DNA of 7,874 bases, taken from Candidatus Woesearchaeota archaeon. GTDB lineage: Archaea > Nanobdellota > Nanobdellia > SCGC-AAA011-G17 > GW2011-AR17. Positions 1-6,215 of the stretch are shown here, piece after piece. How positions within the stretch are numbered: position 1 is the first letter of the stretch; every line of letters begins with the position of its first letter. The stretch spans positions 1 to 7,874 of the forward strand of contig RFJO01000097.1 of assembly GCA_003694495.1 (NCBI GenBank), given 5' to 3'. The translations under genes were made by a program, and so were the position numbers. The notes beneath the pieces were generated by a model. The model saw nothing but the letters and a program-made list of their open reading frames with translations, was not told where the DNA came from and ran no database searches.

Positions 1-26
1 ATATAAATTAATACACCTCTTTTCAT
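1..26 (-). CDS. Possible 5' end of a divergent gene running off the left edge
   Basis: On the minus strand an ATG at 26-24 opens a frame reading MKRGVLIY, with no stop before the window edge. Upstream on that strand lies a weak AGGT about five bases before the ATG, and the AT-rich TATATATA stretch near 57-70 could serve as its TATA box, giving a leader of roughly ten bases. A divergent gene here would share its promoter region with trm1. Only eight codons are visible, so no product can be named, and the reading may be chance. Confidence 0.22.
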
Positions 27-58
27 TTTTACCTACTTATTTTTAAAATACTTAAACA

Positions 59-68
59 TTTATATATA
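59..68 (+). promoter_or_regulatory. TATA box of trm1 (leaderless promoter)
   Basis: The sequence TTTATATATA is centred about 26-27 bases upstream of the trm1 ATG at 89. That is the usual archaeal distance from TATA box to transcription start, so the transcript should begin at or next to the ATG. No Shine-Dalgarno sequence is present before the ATG, which agrees with a leaderless mRNA. The core is nearly palindromic and could also fire to the left. Confidence 0.6.
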
Positions 69-88
69 TTACTTTTATCACTAAACAC

Positions 89-1114
89 ATGTTCAAGCTT
101 GAAACAGAAAATAGTATCAAATTTTATAGCCCAAAGAATGAAGTAATCACCAAATCTTTGCCTGTTTTTTATAATAAGGAAATGAAACTTGCAAGAGACG
201 TTACAACTTACATCATAAACCAACTTAAACCCTCAAGAATCCTTGATTCAATGTGCGCAACTGGTATAAGATCTATAAGGATAGCAAAAGAATGCAATGT
301 GAAAGAAATAGTTGCAAATGACATTAACCCTCTCGCAATAAAATTAACAAAAAAGAACGCAAAGTTGAACAAAGTTAGTTTATCCTTATCAAACAAAAAT
401 TTAAACATTTTACTATATGAAGAAAAACCTTTTGACTACATAGATATTGACCCTTTTGGTTCTCCGGTAATATTCATTGAACCAGCGATATCCAACATAA
501 AAAACAACGGCATTTTAGCGATAACAGCTACAGATCTGGGCCCGCTTTACGGCCGCCACCCTTCAACATGTAGAAGGAGGTACAATTGTATTCCTTTAAA
601 TAATTATTTTAGGAAAGAGTTGGCTGCAAGAATTTTAATTTACAGGTCTCAGATTATAGCATCTTCACATGATAAATCCTTAATTCCGGTGTTTGTAGAC
701 GCCGGACAATATTATATAAGAGTATATTTCAAATGCACAAAATCCAAAAGCAACAAAGTTTTCAAGCAGCACAAGCATTTATTTTACAACAGCAAGAACT
801 TAGAATATTCATTTGATTACTTCCCTGAATCAACTGTCCACGGCCCATTTTATATTGGCAGTTTATGGGACAAGTCATTAACACAAAACTTCAATTTAAT
901 CAAGTACTTGAAAGATGAATCCACGCTGGACGTGTTTGGGTACTATGACATTCACAAGATTTGCAAGAAGTTCAAGTTATCTTCAAAAATAAAAATCTCG
1001 ACCTTAATAGACAACTTAAAGTCGTCTGGTTATAAGGCATCAAGGACACACTTTTCTCCTCAGGGCATACGTTCAAACATAGAAATAAAAGAATTAATCA
1101 ACCATCTCACTTGA
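89..1114 (+). CDS. trm1: tRNA (guanine(26)-N2)-dimethyltransferase Trm1
   Basis: Trm1 uses S-adenosylmethionine to methylate N2 of guanosine 26 in tRNA, giving m2G and then m2,2G, in the cytoplasm. The 341-residue product shows the family signature throughout. These are a VFYNKEM...RD segment near residues 26-37, the Rossmann SAM loop DSMCATGIRSIR at 53-64 and NDINPLA at 77-83. They continue with the catalytic DIDPFGSP at 119-126, TATDLGPLYG at 146-155 with CRRRY at 161-165, HGPFYIGSLW at 251-260, and the C-terminal SRTHFSPQGIRS at 318-329. The ATG at 89 fits the TATA box distance. The protein is shorter than the roughly 370-390 residues usual in archaea. The stretch between VYF (212-214) and HGPF lacks the paired cysteines of the Zn site seen in many Trm1 proteins; only Cys216 is present. 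The 3' end overlaps the convergent gene by 8 bp. Identity is secure. Confidence 0.97.
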   Translation: MFKLETENSIKFYSPKNEVITKSLPVFYNKEMKLARDVTTYIINQLKPSRILDSMCATGIRSIRIAKECNVKEIVANDINPLAIKLTKKNAKLNKVSLSLSNKNLNILLYEEKPFDYIDIDPFGSPVIFIEPAISNIKNNGILAITATDLGPLYGRHPSTCRRRYNCIPLNNYFRKELAARILIYRSQIIASSHDKSLIPVFVDAGQYYIRVYFKCTKSKSNKVFKQHKHLFYNSKNLEYSFDYFPESTVHGPFYIGSLWDKSLTQNFNLIKYLKDESTLDVFGYYDIHKICKKFKLSSKIKISTLIDNLKSSGYKASRTHFSPQGIRSNIEIKELINHLT

Positions 1115-4100
1115 ACAACTCTTCGCTTTCCTTGAAAGACTTTTCTAAAGCTTCCTGTTCTTTTGACACAATTTTCTTTTTTCTTTGCACAGGTCTAGGC
1201 GCAAACGTCTGCCTTGGTTGTTGCTGTACAGTTTGCTGAGGTATATTAAACGTTTGCTGCGGTTGTTGTTCTTTCTTTGCAAACATTTGTTTAAACATTG
1301 TCAAGTCTAAAGGCCTCCTACCTGATTTTATGTTCTTAAACACAACATACCCTCCAATGCCTAATATTAAAAACAATACAACAAATATTATAATCTTTAC
1401 AACAGGACTTGATTGGGCACAATCTTCAGGGCAAGTATCCTCATCTTCAGTATCGCCGCAATAGCCATCACCGCACTCATCTTCCTCTTCTTCTTCCTCT
1501 TCCTCGACAACTTTAGGCTTTTCACCTTTACACGGCGGACACTTGCTCCCGCCACAATCTAAGCCGGTTTCATCTCCATCCCATTTTTGGTTAGTACAGG
1601 TAACCTGCTCACATGATTCGCAAGGCCCGCCACAGTCTATACCTTCTTCCCCTTGGTTTTGCACTGCATCATAACAAGTAGGCAAGCTAGGCTTATCAAC
1701 TTTACTCGGGTCACAATCTATGTCAGCATTATCCACTAAGCCATCACAATCATTATCAAGCCCGTCACTGCAAATTTCTGGCAACGGCCCTTTACCACCT
1801 GTACACTCGCTCCATCTTCCATTAACACACTTCTGCGTACCTTGTTTACACTCGCCGTTATCTTCACCGCAAGCCTGCGTTGCACCTTCCTCACACCCGC
1901 ACTCTTCATCAACCTGCCCGTCACAGTCATTATCAACACCGTCACAAACTTCAGTTTGCGCAACAGCTGAAACATACCCGTTGCCATAACACGTGCTCCA
2001 TTTACCAGTCTCAGGGTTACACTTTTGCACTCCAGTGCTACACGCACCAGTGTTAGTTCCACAAGGCCTAAGCTCACCTGCATTACACCCCACACAATTC
2101 TCGTCTATGCTATCATCACAATCGTCATCAAAACTGTTACATATTTCAAACTTCGGCCCTATACTGCCCACACACTCGCCCCATGTACCGTCAGCTTTAC
2201 ACGTCTTCACGCCTTGCTCACACAATCCAATGTTGCTCCCGCACGGCACTTGTTCACCTGGCACGCAAGGTGGGTTAACGCACACGTCAGACGTTGGGTC
2301 ACAATCTTCTGTATCCTCGCAATCAGTCAAACCGTCACAATCGTTATCTACATTATCAACACAACTGGTTTCAGTTTCATCCGGATTTTCGCACTGAGGC
2401 TGATGGCAAATAAAGTTTGGGTCAAGATTTTCCGGCCATGGACAAGCCTGGCAATAATCATCTTCGCTCATTTGCTCTGTCCACACACCATTTACACACT
2501 TTTTAAGGTTCGCATAATCACACGCACCTTCCTTGCACGCCCTAACCCCACAATCAGCATCCGTATAACCACAATGTTGACAATAATCCTCACTGCTCCA
2601 CGTTTTTTGGTCAGTGCAATACTTATTTTCCTGCGTATCACAACTGCCTGGCACACACTCGCCGTTACAACTTGAATCATACTTCCCGCCGCAAGCTAAC
2701 GGGTGCGTACAATACCCTCCCCCGCTAGCCCTCCATTGCGAATTTAAACAGGTATACTCTGTCACATAATCGCAAGCATTTTCTTCACAAGTGTCAGAGA
2801 ACTGCGAATCTTTCCCACCGCAATTAGTAACATAATTCGCGCTCAGCCATACACCATTGTCATTGCAAGTTAAGTTCTGGTCAATGTCACACGCGCCAGG
2901 CCTACAACCTCTGCCGCAGCTAAGCTCATTCTCAGCGCAAGCTTGCGCACCTTCGCTACAACTAGAATCAACCATCCCGCACGCGTCGCTGTTACAATAA
3001 TCTTCTGTTGTTAACGCAGGCTCACCATTTTCCACCCTGCACCATTCTTTCGTAGTTAGCCTGCACTTGTCAGGCGCATTTTCATCAGGGTTGCATTGAA
3101 AACAATCAGGGTCATCTTTGTCTATTAACCCGTCACAATCGTTATCTACATTATCAATGCAGATGTCTTCCTTAGGCTTACACACTTCAAACTCGGCTTT
3201 AATTGGCGTATTACATTTATCTTTGTTTTCATTCGGGTTACAGGTATATATATAATACTCATGCTTGCCAATTTCCATGTTTGTTGTATCAATTGAACAG
3301 TATATAACTTTCCCCAGCCTTCCCTTGTCATCATCACTACTGTCACCAATGTTCCACTTACACATGCTCAAGAAACAGTCAAGCTTTGAATTATTATTTT
3401 CATCAGCTTGCACAACATTTTCTTCTTTATCCTGGCATAATAACAACGCTTGCTCACAACTGCTCCCAGCATCCCCTCCTTTCACATTATCCACCAACCC
3501 GTCACAATCATTATCAACGCCGTCACAAACATCAATTGCGTCAGGGTTTATCCTTGTATTTTCATCATCACAATCGCATTTGTCGCTTGACAATGGGTCA
3601 TCACATTCAAAAAAAGTGTCAAGGTCTTTATCAACAAAGTTAGCTAAACTTTTGTAGAAGTCATCAGCATTATTACCTATTGTTACATGATCTTCATTCA
3701 TTTCATTAACTTTTTCTGCTATCAGCTTAAAATCTTTTATCGCAATACATTCCCCATAATACCCGCATACACTTCCTGAAGGACAATTTCCTTGTTCGCC
3801 AGGCGTAGAAAACATGCACAATGGTCTTGTATCATTAAGAATACCTCTCGCTCTTTCACCTGCTCCTGAAAGAAACCCTTCCGCATCATATATACCCTCA
3901 TCCTTACCATCCGCATTTTTAAAAGGTTGATATACAGCATAGTCTATAGGCAAAAATAATCTTTTCTTAAAAATAAGCTGCCCTTCTTTTTTATCTTTAA
4001 AATCATCATCAGATGTCATATAAAAGGCCAAAGGTTTTTTTACATCTTCATTACAATCTGATGAACAACTTCCGTAAGCCTTTTCCCAAGGTTGGCAAAC

Positions 4101-6215
4101 ACCATCTCCGCAAAGATCTCCGCAATCTTGTGGACAATTGTCTGGATTTTCATCATAAGGGTAAAATGTTTTTCCGTCAGTGAAAGTTAGTTTTTCATCA
4201 AAAAAAGATTTTACTTTATTTAATTCATCTCCAGAAAATATATTATTATACACTATACTATTATGGTTTTCTTCAACTTCTCTAATATAACTAGTAGCCT
4301 TATACCCATTTTCAGTTGGATATAGCAAAACATTACAATCTCCTTTAAACCTTCCTGCATCATAAATCCAATTATTCTTAAAACAAATTGCCGATGGAAG
4401 AGGATTATACCCATGATCTGGAGGGTACCATCTATTTATGGCTCTTAATAAGAAATAGAAAGGATGAATAGCTAAAGGGTCATTATTGTTTTCTTTTAAT
4501 TGTTTCAGATAATTCCAATTAAACTTTGCAATATCATATATGGAAGGCGTAATTTCCCATTCTCCTACAAGATAATACTGGCTCTTTGTTCTAAGATAAT
4601 ATTCAGAATCATAGTCCAGATTTTCGTAACCTTCCTTATCAAAATTCTTATAAGTACCGCCACCAACTCTTGGAATGTAAGGCCTGTCAATTCTCCCCCC
4701 TCCCCAAACATTATACTCGCACACACCATTGCCGCACCCCATACACTTTGCATCAGTATAACCTTCCACAAAATCCTCTGCCTTTAAATCATACGCTGTA
4801 GCTACATCACTAGCAATATCATACATTGACTTCTTAAAATCCTCTCCTATACTACAATCAGGATCCTGCCCAACCAAACAATCTGGGTCACATACTCCGT
4901 CACATGCAGCCTTACAGCACCCGTCCTTAACATTTTCCGCCGCAGCCAAACCAGTAACCAATTCTCCATCTTCAGTTGTTTTAGTTAATTGACAACAATC
5001 TGCATCAACATATCTTGTTACTACAGCCGGTTCATATTTTTCTTCTAACGTTTCTGCTTCTTTAAATGAATTAAACTTGACACCATATATTTTATAAGAA
5101 AGACAATTTGGATCACACTTACCGTCAATCCTATAATCACAATTTTGAACATTCGGCGACACTTCTATCTCTGGATATGGCGACTGGAAATCGCCTTTCA
5201 CTTTCAAATAGCTTTTAATATAACGAAACCTTGCTTCAGGGACCACAATAGATTTATCATAACTTACTTCTGGATTTTTATCAGTTTCAGCCACACAATC
5301 TGGGTCATTTTTCTTGCCAGAACAACAATCATCTTTCTTTTCACTGCACAAACAATCAGGGTCAGCTTCACCACAATCAGTGTCACAGATTCCTTCACCT
5401 GTTAAGTCACAGCAATCACCTTCAGCAGGCGTACATGCTCCGCAGTCTGGATCGACATTTTGTGTGCAAGCTTTATCGCACACGCCGTCAGCCTCAGGGT
5501 TACAATCAGTCAAACTCGGGCAAACATTAACTTTTAACTTAACCCCATCAACAACTTTCGCATCAAAATAATCACCGTGTTCATCAGTGGTATAAAACAT
5601 TTGTCCCCTCGGACAATCAGTTTTCACGCACAAATCATCTTCAGTGTAAGGTCTTCTTTCCTCAATTACAGAAATATAATAAGGCCCTTGGTAGGACTGC
5701 ATAACCTGCTTAAACCCTGAGTCAGTAAACATAGCCTCAACTTGTATTTCTTTTTTATCCTCTTCATTAACATACTTAGCCTCGCTTTCATCTATAATCT
5801 TCCAGGTTTTATCAACAGGGTCAAGCCATGCAAGTTTAATTGCTAGAGGGTTTGCACACTGCACGTTTCTTGTTTTTAACGGTATTATTTCTCCATCAAC
5901 AGAAGCAGGAAATATTGCACCATCCCCCATTGCACCATTATCCTTATACCTATATATTGTAGCACCGCTAATCACTGCACTGCATATCCTTTCAACTTTA
6001 TCTTCACTCATGCCAAAACTTAAGAACTCATTGTTACAATTTGCCACAACACACACAGGATCATCAATCTCAGCGCACGTTGGCGGCATATCTTCCTCCA
6101 CTAAATTTGCCTGATCTATCCCACCATCCCCATCCTCAGCCATGCTAAACTGTAACATTAACAATATTCCAATTATCATGACATGATACCATTTAACACG
6201 CAACGCACTCACCAT
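1107..6215 (-). CDS. Giant Cys-rich, membrane-anchored surface protein with MopE-type metal-binding repeats
   Basis: The 1702-residue product looks like a type I surface protein. Residues 1-26 form a signal peptide: R6, K8, a hydrophobic core at about 12-23 and a cleavage-like S-M-A before E27. The ectodomain runs to about 1600, a transmembrane helix spans about 1608-1626, and a basic Gln/Pro-rich tail covers 1627-1702. I count about 136 cysteines, all between residues 47 and 1599. The modules in order are: an N-terminal unknown region (40-235); DGxCDxxC...DPDC units (244-454); CGxGxC units at 494, 702 and 1581; six Asp-rich DxDxDG motifs from 882 to 1501; five CxxG..W..C units (1041-1270); three larger tandem modules (1317-1501); two GIDCGG modules (1514-1562); and a poly-Glu linker (1571-1580). 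A Ca2+-stabilised, disulfide-linked adhesin or host-contact role is inference; no enzyme motif was seen. The start is uncertain. A TTG at 6203, with GGTGA five bases before it, keeps the signal peptide and is an alternative to the ATG, which has only AAGG directly abutting it. The gene is probably co-transcribed with the upstream 198-residue gene. Confidence 0.9.
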   Translation of the reverse strand: MVSALRVKWYHVMIIGILLMLQFSMAEDGDGGIDQANLVEEDMPPTCAEIDDPVCVVANCNNEFLSFGMSEDKVERICSAVISGATIYRYKDNGAMGDGAIFPASVDGEIIPLKTRNVQCANPLAIKLAWLDPVDKTWKIIDESEAKYVNEEDKKEIQVEAMFTDSGFKQVMQSYQGPYYISVIEERRPYTEDDLCVKTDCPRGQMFYTTDEHGDYFDAKVVDGVKLKVNVCPSLTDCNPEADGVCDKACTQNVDPDCGACTPAEGDCCDLTGEGICDTDCGEADPDCLCSEKKDDCCSGKKNDPDCVAETDKNPEVSYDKSIVVPEARFRYIKSYLKVKGDFQSPYPEIEVSPNVQNCDYRIDGKCDPNCLSYKIYGVKFNSFKEAETLEEKYEPAVVTRYVDADCCQLTKTTEDGELVTGLAAAENVKDGCCKAACDGVCDPDCLVGQDPDCSIGEDFKKSMYDIASDVATAYDLKAEDFVEGYTDAKCMGCGNGVCEYNVWGGGRIDRPYIPRVGGGTYKNFDKEGYENLDYDSEYYLRTKSQYYLVGEWEITPSIYDIAKFNWNYLKQLKENNNDPLAIHPFYFLLRAINRWYPPDHGYNPLPSAICFKNNWIYDAGRFKGDCNVLLYPTENGYKATSYIREVEENHNSIVYNNIFSGDELNKVKSFFDEKLTFTDGKTFYPYDENPDNCPQDCGDLCGDGVCQPWEKAYGSCSSDCNEDVKKPLAFYMTSDDDFKDKKEGQLIFKKRLFLPIDYAVYQPFKNADGKDEGIYDAEGFLSGAGERARGILNDTRPLCMFSTPGEQGNCPSGSVCGYYGECIAIKDFKLIAEKVNEMNEDHVTIGNNADDFYKSLANFVDKDLDTFFECDDPLSSDKCDCDDENTRINPDAIDVCDGVDNDCDGLVDNVKGGDAGSSCEQALLLCQDKEENVVQADENNNSKLDCFLSMCKWNIGDSSDDDKGRLGKVIYCSIDTTNMEIGKHEYYIYTCNPNENKDKCNTPIKAEFEVCKPKEDICIDNVDNDCDGLIDKDDPDCFQCNPDENAPDKCRLTTKEWCRVENGEPALTTEDYCNSDACGMVDSSCSEGAQACAENELSCGRGCRPGACDIDQNLTCNDNGVWLSANYVTNCGGKDSQFSDTCEENACDYVTEYTCLNSQWRASGGGYCTHPLACGGKYDSSCNGECVPGSCDTQENKYCTDQKTWSSEDYCQHCGYTDADCGVRACKEGACDYANLKKCVNGVWTEQMSEDDYCQACPWPENLDPNFICHQPQCENPDETETSCVDNVDNDCDGLTDCEDTEDCDPTSDVCVNPPCVPGEQVPCGSNIGLCEQGVKTCKADGTWGECVGSIGPKFEICNSFDDDCDDSIDENCVGCNAGELRPCGTNTGACSTGVQKCNPETGKWSTCYGNGYVSAVAQTEVCDGVDNDCDGQVDEECGCEEGATQACGEDNGECKQGTQKCVNGRWSECTGGKGPLPEICSDGLDNDCDGLVDNADIDCDPSKVDKPSLPTCYDAVQNQGEEGIDCGGPCESCEQVTCTNQKWDGDETGLDCGGSKCPPCKGEKPKVVEEEEEEEEDECGDGYCGDTEDEDTCPEDCAQSSPVVKIIIFVVLFLILGIGGYVVFKNIKSGRRPLDLTMFKQMFAKKEQQPQQTFNIPQQTVQQQPRQTFAPRPVQRKKKIVSKEQEALEKSFKESEELFK
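1172..1186 (+). terminator. Possible T-rich terminator of trm1 inside the convergent gene
   Basis: About 60 bases past the trm1 stop the plus strand carries a T-rich run, TTTTCTTTTTTCTTT. Archaeal RNA polymerase terminates on such oligo-T tracts without a hairpin. The same bases encode the lysine-rich end of the cytoplasmic tail of the convergent giant gene, so the run could simply reflect Lys codons. No stem-loop was seen. Confidence 0.3.
1203..1337 (-). other. Transmembrane-proximal cytoplasmic tail, Gln/Pro- and Lys-rich
   Basis: This stretch encodes residues 1627-1671 of the giant protein, and the tail continues to 1702. Directly after the hydrophobic helix comes KNIKSGRR, whose positive charge predicts a cytoplasmic location. 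A low-complexity run with QQ, QQQ and repeated QTF follows (QPQQTF, PRQTF). The last 25 residues, past the RKKK cluster, look like a charged helix with many Glu and Lys. No known domain is recognised. It could contact cytoplasmic or membrane partners, or serve only as an anchor. Confidence 0.6.
1482..1505 (-). repeat. Poly-glutamate linker (GAA/GAG tract)
   Basis: Eight consecutive Glu codons (residues 1571-1578), followed by D-E, form an acidic linker between the GIDCGG modules and the last CGDGYC module next to the membrane. At the DNA level it is a purine tract on the coding strand and may be prone to length variation through slippage. A flexible stalk or cation-binding spacer is plausible. 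Confidence 0.8.
1530..1676 (-). repeat. Two tandem GIDCGG-type Cys modules
   Basis: Residues 1514-1562 contain two copies of a short module, each with a Gly-Glu or Asp-Glu, then G-(I/L)-DCGG, then a Cys-x2-Cys pair. The first reads CYDAVQNQGEEGIDCGG followed by PCESC; the second has GDETGLDCGG followed by KCPPC. I recall this module from secreted mosaic proteins of bacteria and algae. It is probably a small disulfide- or metal-stabilised unit; its function is not known to me. Confidence 0.7.
1713..2267 (-). repeat. Three tandem modules ending in Asp-rich metal-binding motifs
   Basis: Residues 1317-1501 are three consecutive units of about 60 residues sharing one plan. Each has C-x-x-G-(E/A), then CG-x-(N/D)-x-G-x-C-x-x-G-x-(Q/K)-x-C, a Trp followed by C, and then E-(V/I)-C leading into the Asp-rich loop DxDxDxxxD. 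The middle unit has the canonical CDGVDNDCDGQVDE. The first has drifted to NSFDDDCDDSIDE, losing the loop glycine while keeping the acidic residues. The tandem order indicates growth by unit duplication. Confidence 0.8.
2332..2359 (-). repeat. 28-bp perfect direct repeat, copy 2
   Basis: These 28 bases, inside the third Asp-rich motif, are identical to positions 3130-3157 inside the second. Both encode DNVDNDCDG with exactly the same synonymous codons. The flanks diverge at once on both sides. Confidence 0.9.
2406..3095 (-). repeat. Five degenerate CD...C..W..DYC..CG Cys-rich units
   Basis: Residues 1041-1270 hold about five degenerate units of 40-48 residues. A typical unit runs G-x-CD, about 7 residues, C, about 5 residues, W, then (D/G)YC, a further C-G and a final C before the next unit. 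Examples are SCDTQENKYC with W1206 and EDYCQHCG, and ACDYANLKKC with W1245 and DDYCQAC. The first unit (from Cys1041) is the most diverged. Regular Cys and Trp spacing suggests small disulfide-linked domains. I do not recognise a named family. Confidence 0.65.
3130..3157 (-). repeat. 28-bp perfect direct repeat, copy 1
   Basis: This copy is identical to 2332-2359 and lies in the second Asp-rich motif of the giant gene. The two copies sit about 800 bases apart in the same orientation, so recombination between them could delete or duplicate the modules in between while keeping the reading frame. Confidence 0.9.
4152..4715 (-). other. About 185-residue insert splitting a CGxGxC...CxxDC unit
   Basis: Two intact units elsewhere in the protein have spacing C-x4-C-x8/9-C-x3-C (residues 702-721 and 1581-1599). 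Here the first half CGNGVCE (494-500) and the second half NCPQDC (693-698) match exactly but stand 194 residues apart instead of 8-9. The material between is rich in Tyr, Trp and Asn, has only two cysteines (611 and 627), and is about 30% GC by hand count over 4141-4440. It looks like a separate globular domain hosted in a loop of the repeat unit. No known family is recognised. Confidence 0.75.
4854..5486 (-). repeat. DGxCDxxC...DPDC units, one with an insert
   Basis: Residues 244-454 contain four units of the form (D/E)G-x-C-D-x-x-C followed by D-(P/A)-DC. They begin at Cys246, Cys277, Cys367 and Cys442. Three have C-x3-C-x6/7-C spacing. The third has C-x3-C-x35-C (371 to 407), which implies about 28 inserted residues, rich in Lys, Glu and Tyr. 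The Asp-rich composition suggests calcium loops. They resemble dockerin-like calcium segments only loosely. Confidence 0.7.

Larger units (their letters stand above)
1713..3575 (-). repeat. Six MopE-type Asp-rich metal-binding motifs
   Basis: Six copies of a motif with core DNDCDG(L/Q)xD occur at 3486-3575, 3102-3161, 2301-2363, 2094-2144, 1893-1949 and 1713-1775. The first is the complete classical form, starting DCDDENTRINPDA and ending CDGVDNDCDGLVDN. Its acidic spacing (Asp901, Asp903, Asp905, Gly906, Asp909) matches an EF-hand-like DxDxDGxxD calcium loop. The motif is catalogued as a putative metal-binding motif after MopE of Methylococcus. Calcium is my inference from the spacing; the MopE copper site uses other residues. 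Confidence 0.85.

Noticed and set aside
29..223. Minus-strand open frame of 64 codons over the trm1 start
   Set aside because: It overlaps the trm1 promoter and N-terminus, its translation resembles no family, and no start signal fits it.
1720..2675. Several plus-strand open frames of 89 to 216 codons rich in Ser, Pro, His or Thr
   Set aside because: They lie antisense to the Cys/Asp-rich repeats of the giant gene. Their length follows from the lack of stops opposite TGY, GAY and GGN codons. They have low-complexity translations and no promoter or ribosome binding site.
1713..3575. Short near-identical repeats resembling a CRISPR array
   Set aside because: Spacing is irregular, repeats fall at fixed codon positions of one long frame, and each encodes the same metal-binding motif. 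They are protein repeats.
4854..5486. Cellulosome dockerin from the DGxCD and DPD segments
   Set aside because: The paired 22-residue dockerin repeats with their helix are absent, and the units are Cys-centred.
1107..6215. Multihaem cytochrome suggested by the many cysteines
   Set aside because: I found no CxxCH haem-binding motif in the protein. Cysteines occur in Asp/Gly-rich contexts typical of disulfides and metal loops.
1107..6215. Frameshifted or fused neighbouring genes explaining the 1702-residue length
   Set aside because: One uninterrupted frame has a single signal peptide at the start and a single transmembrane anchor at the end, with shared repeat families throughout, so it is one protein.
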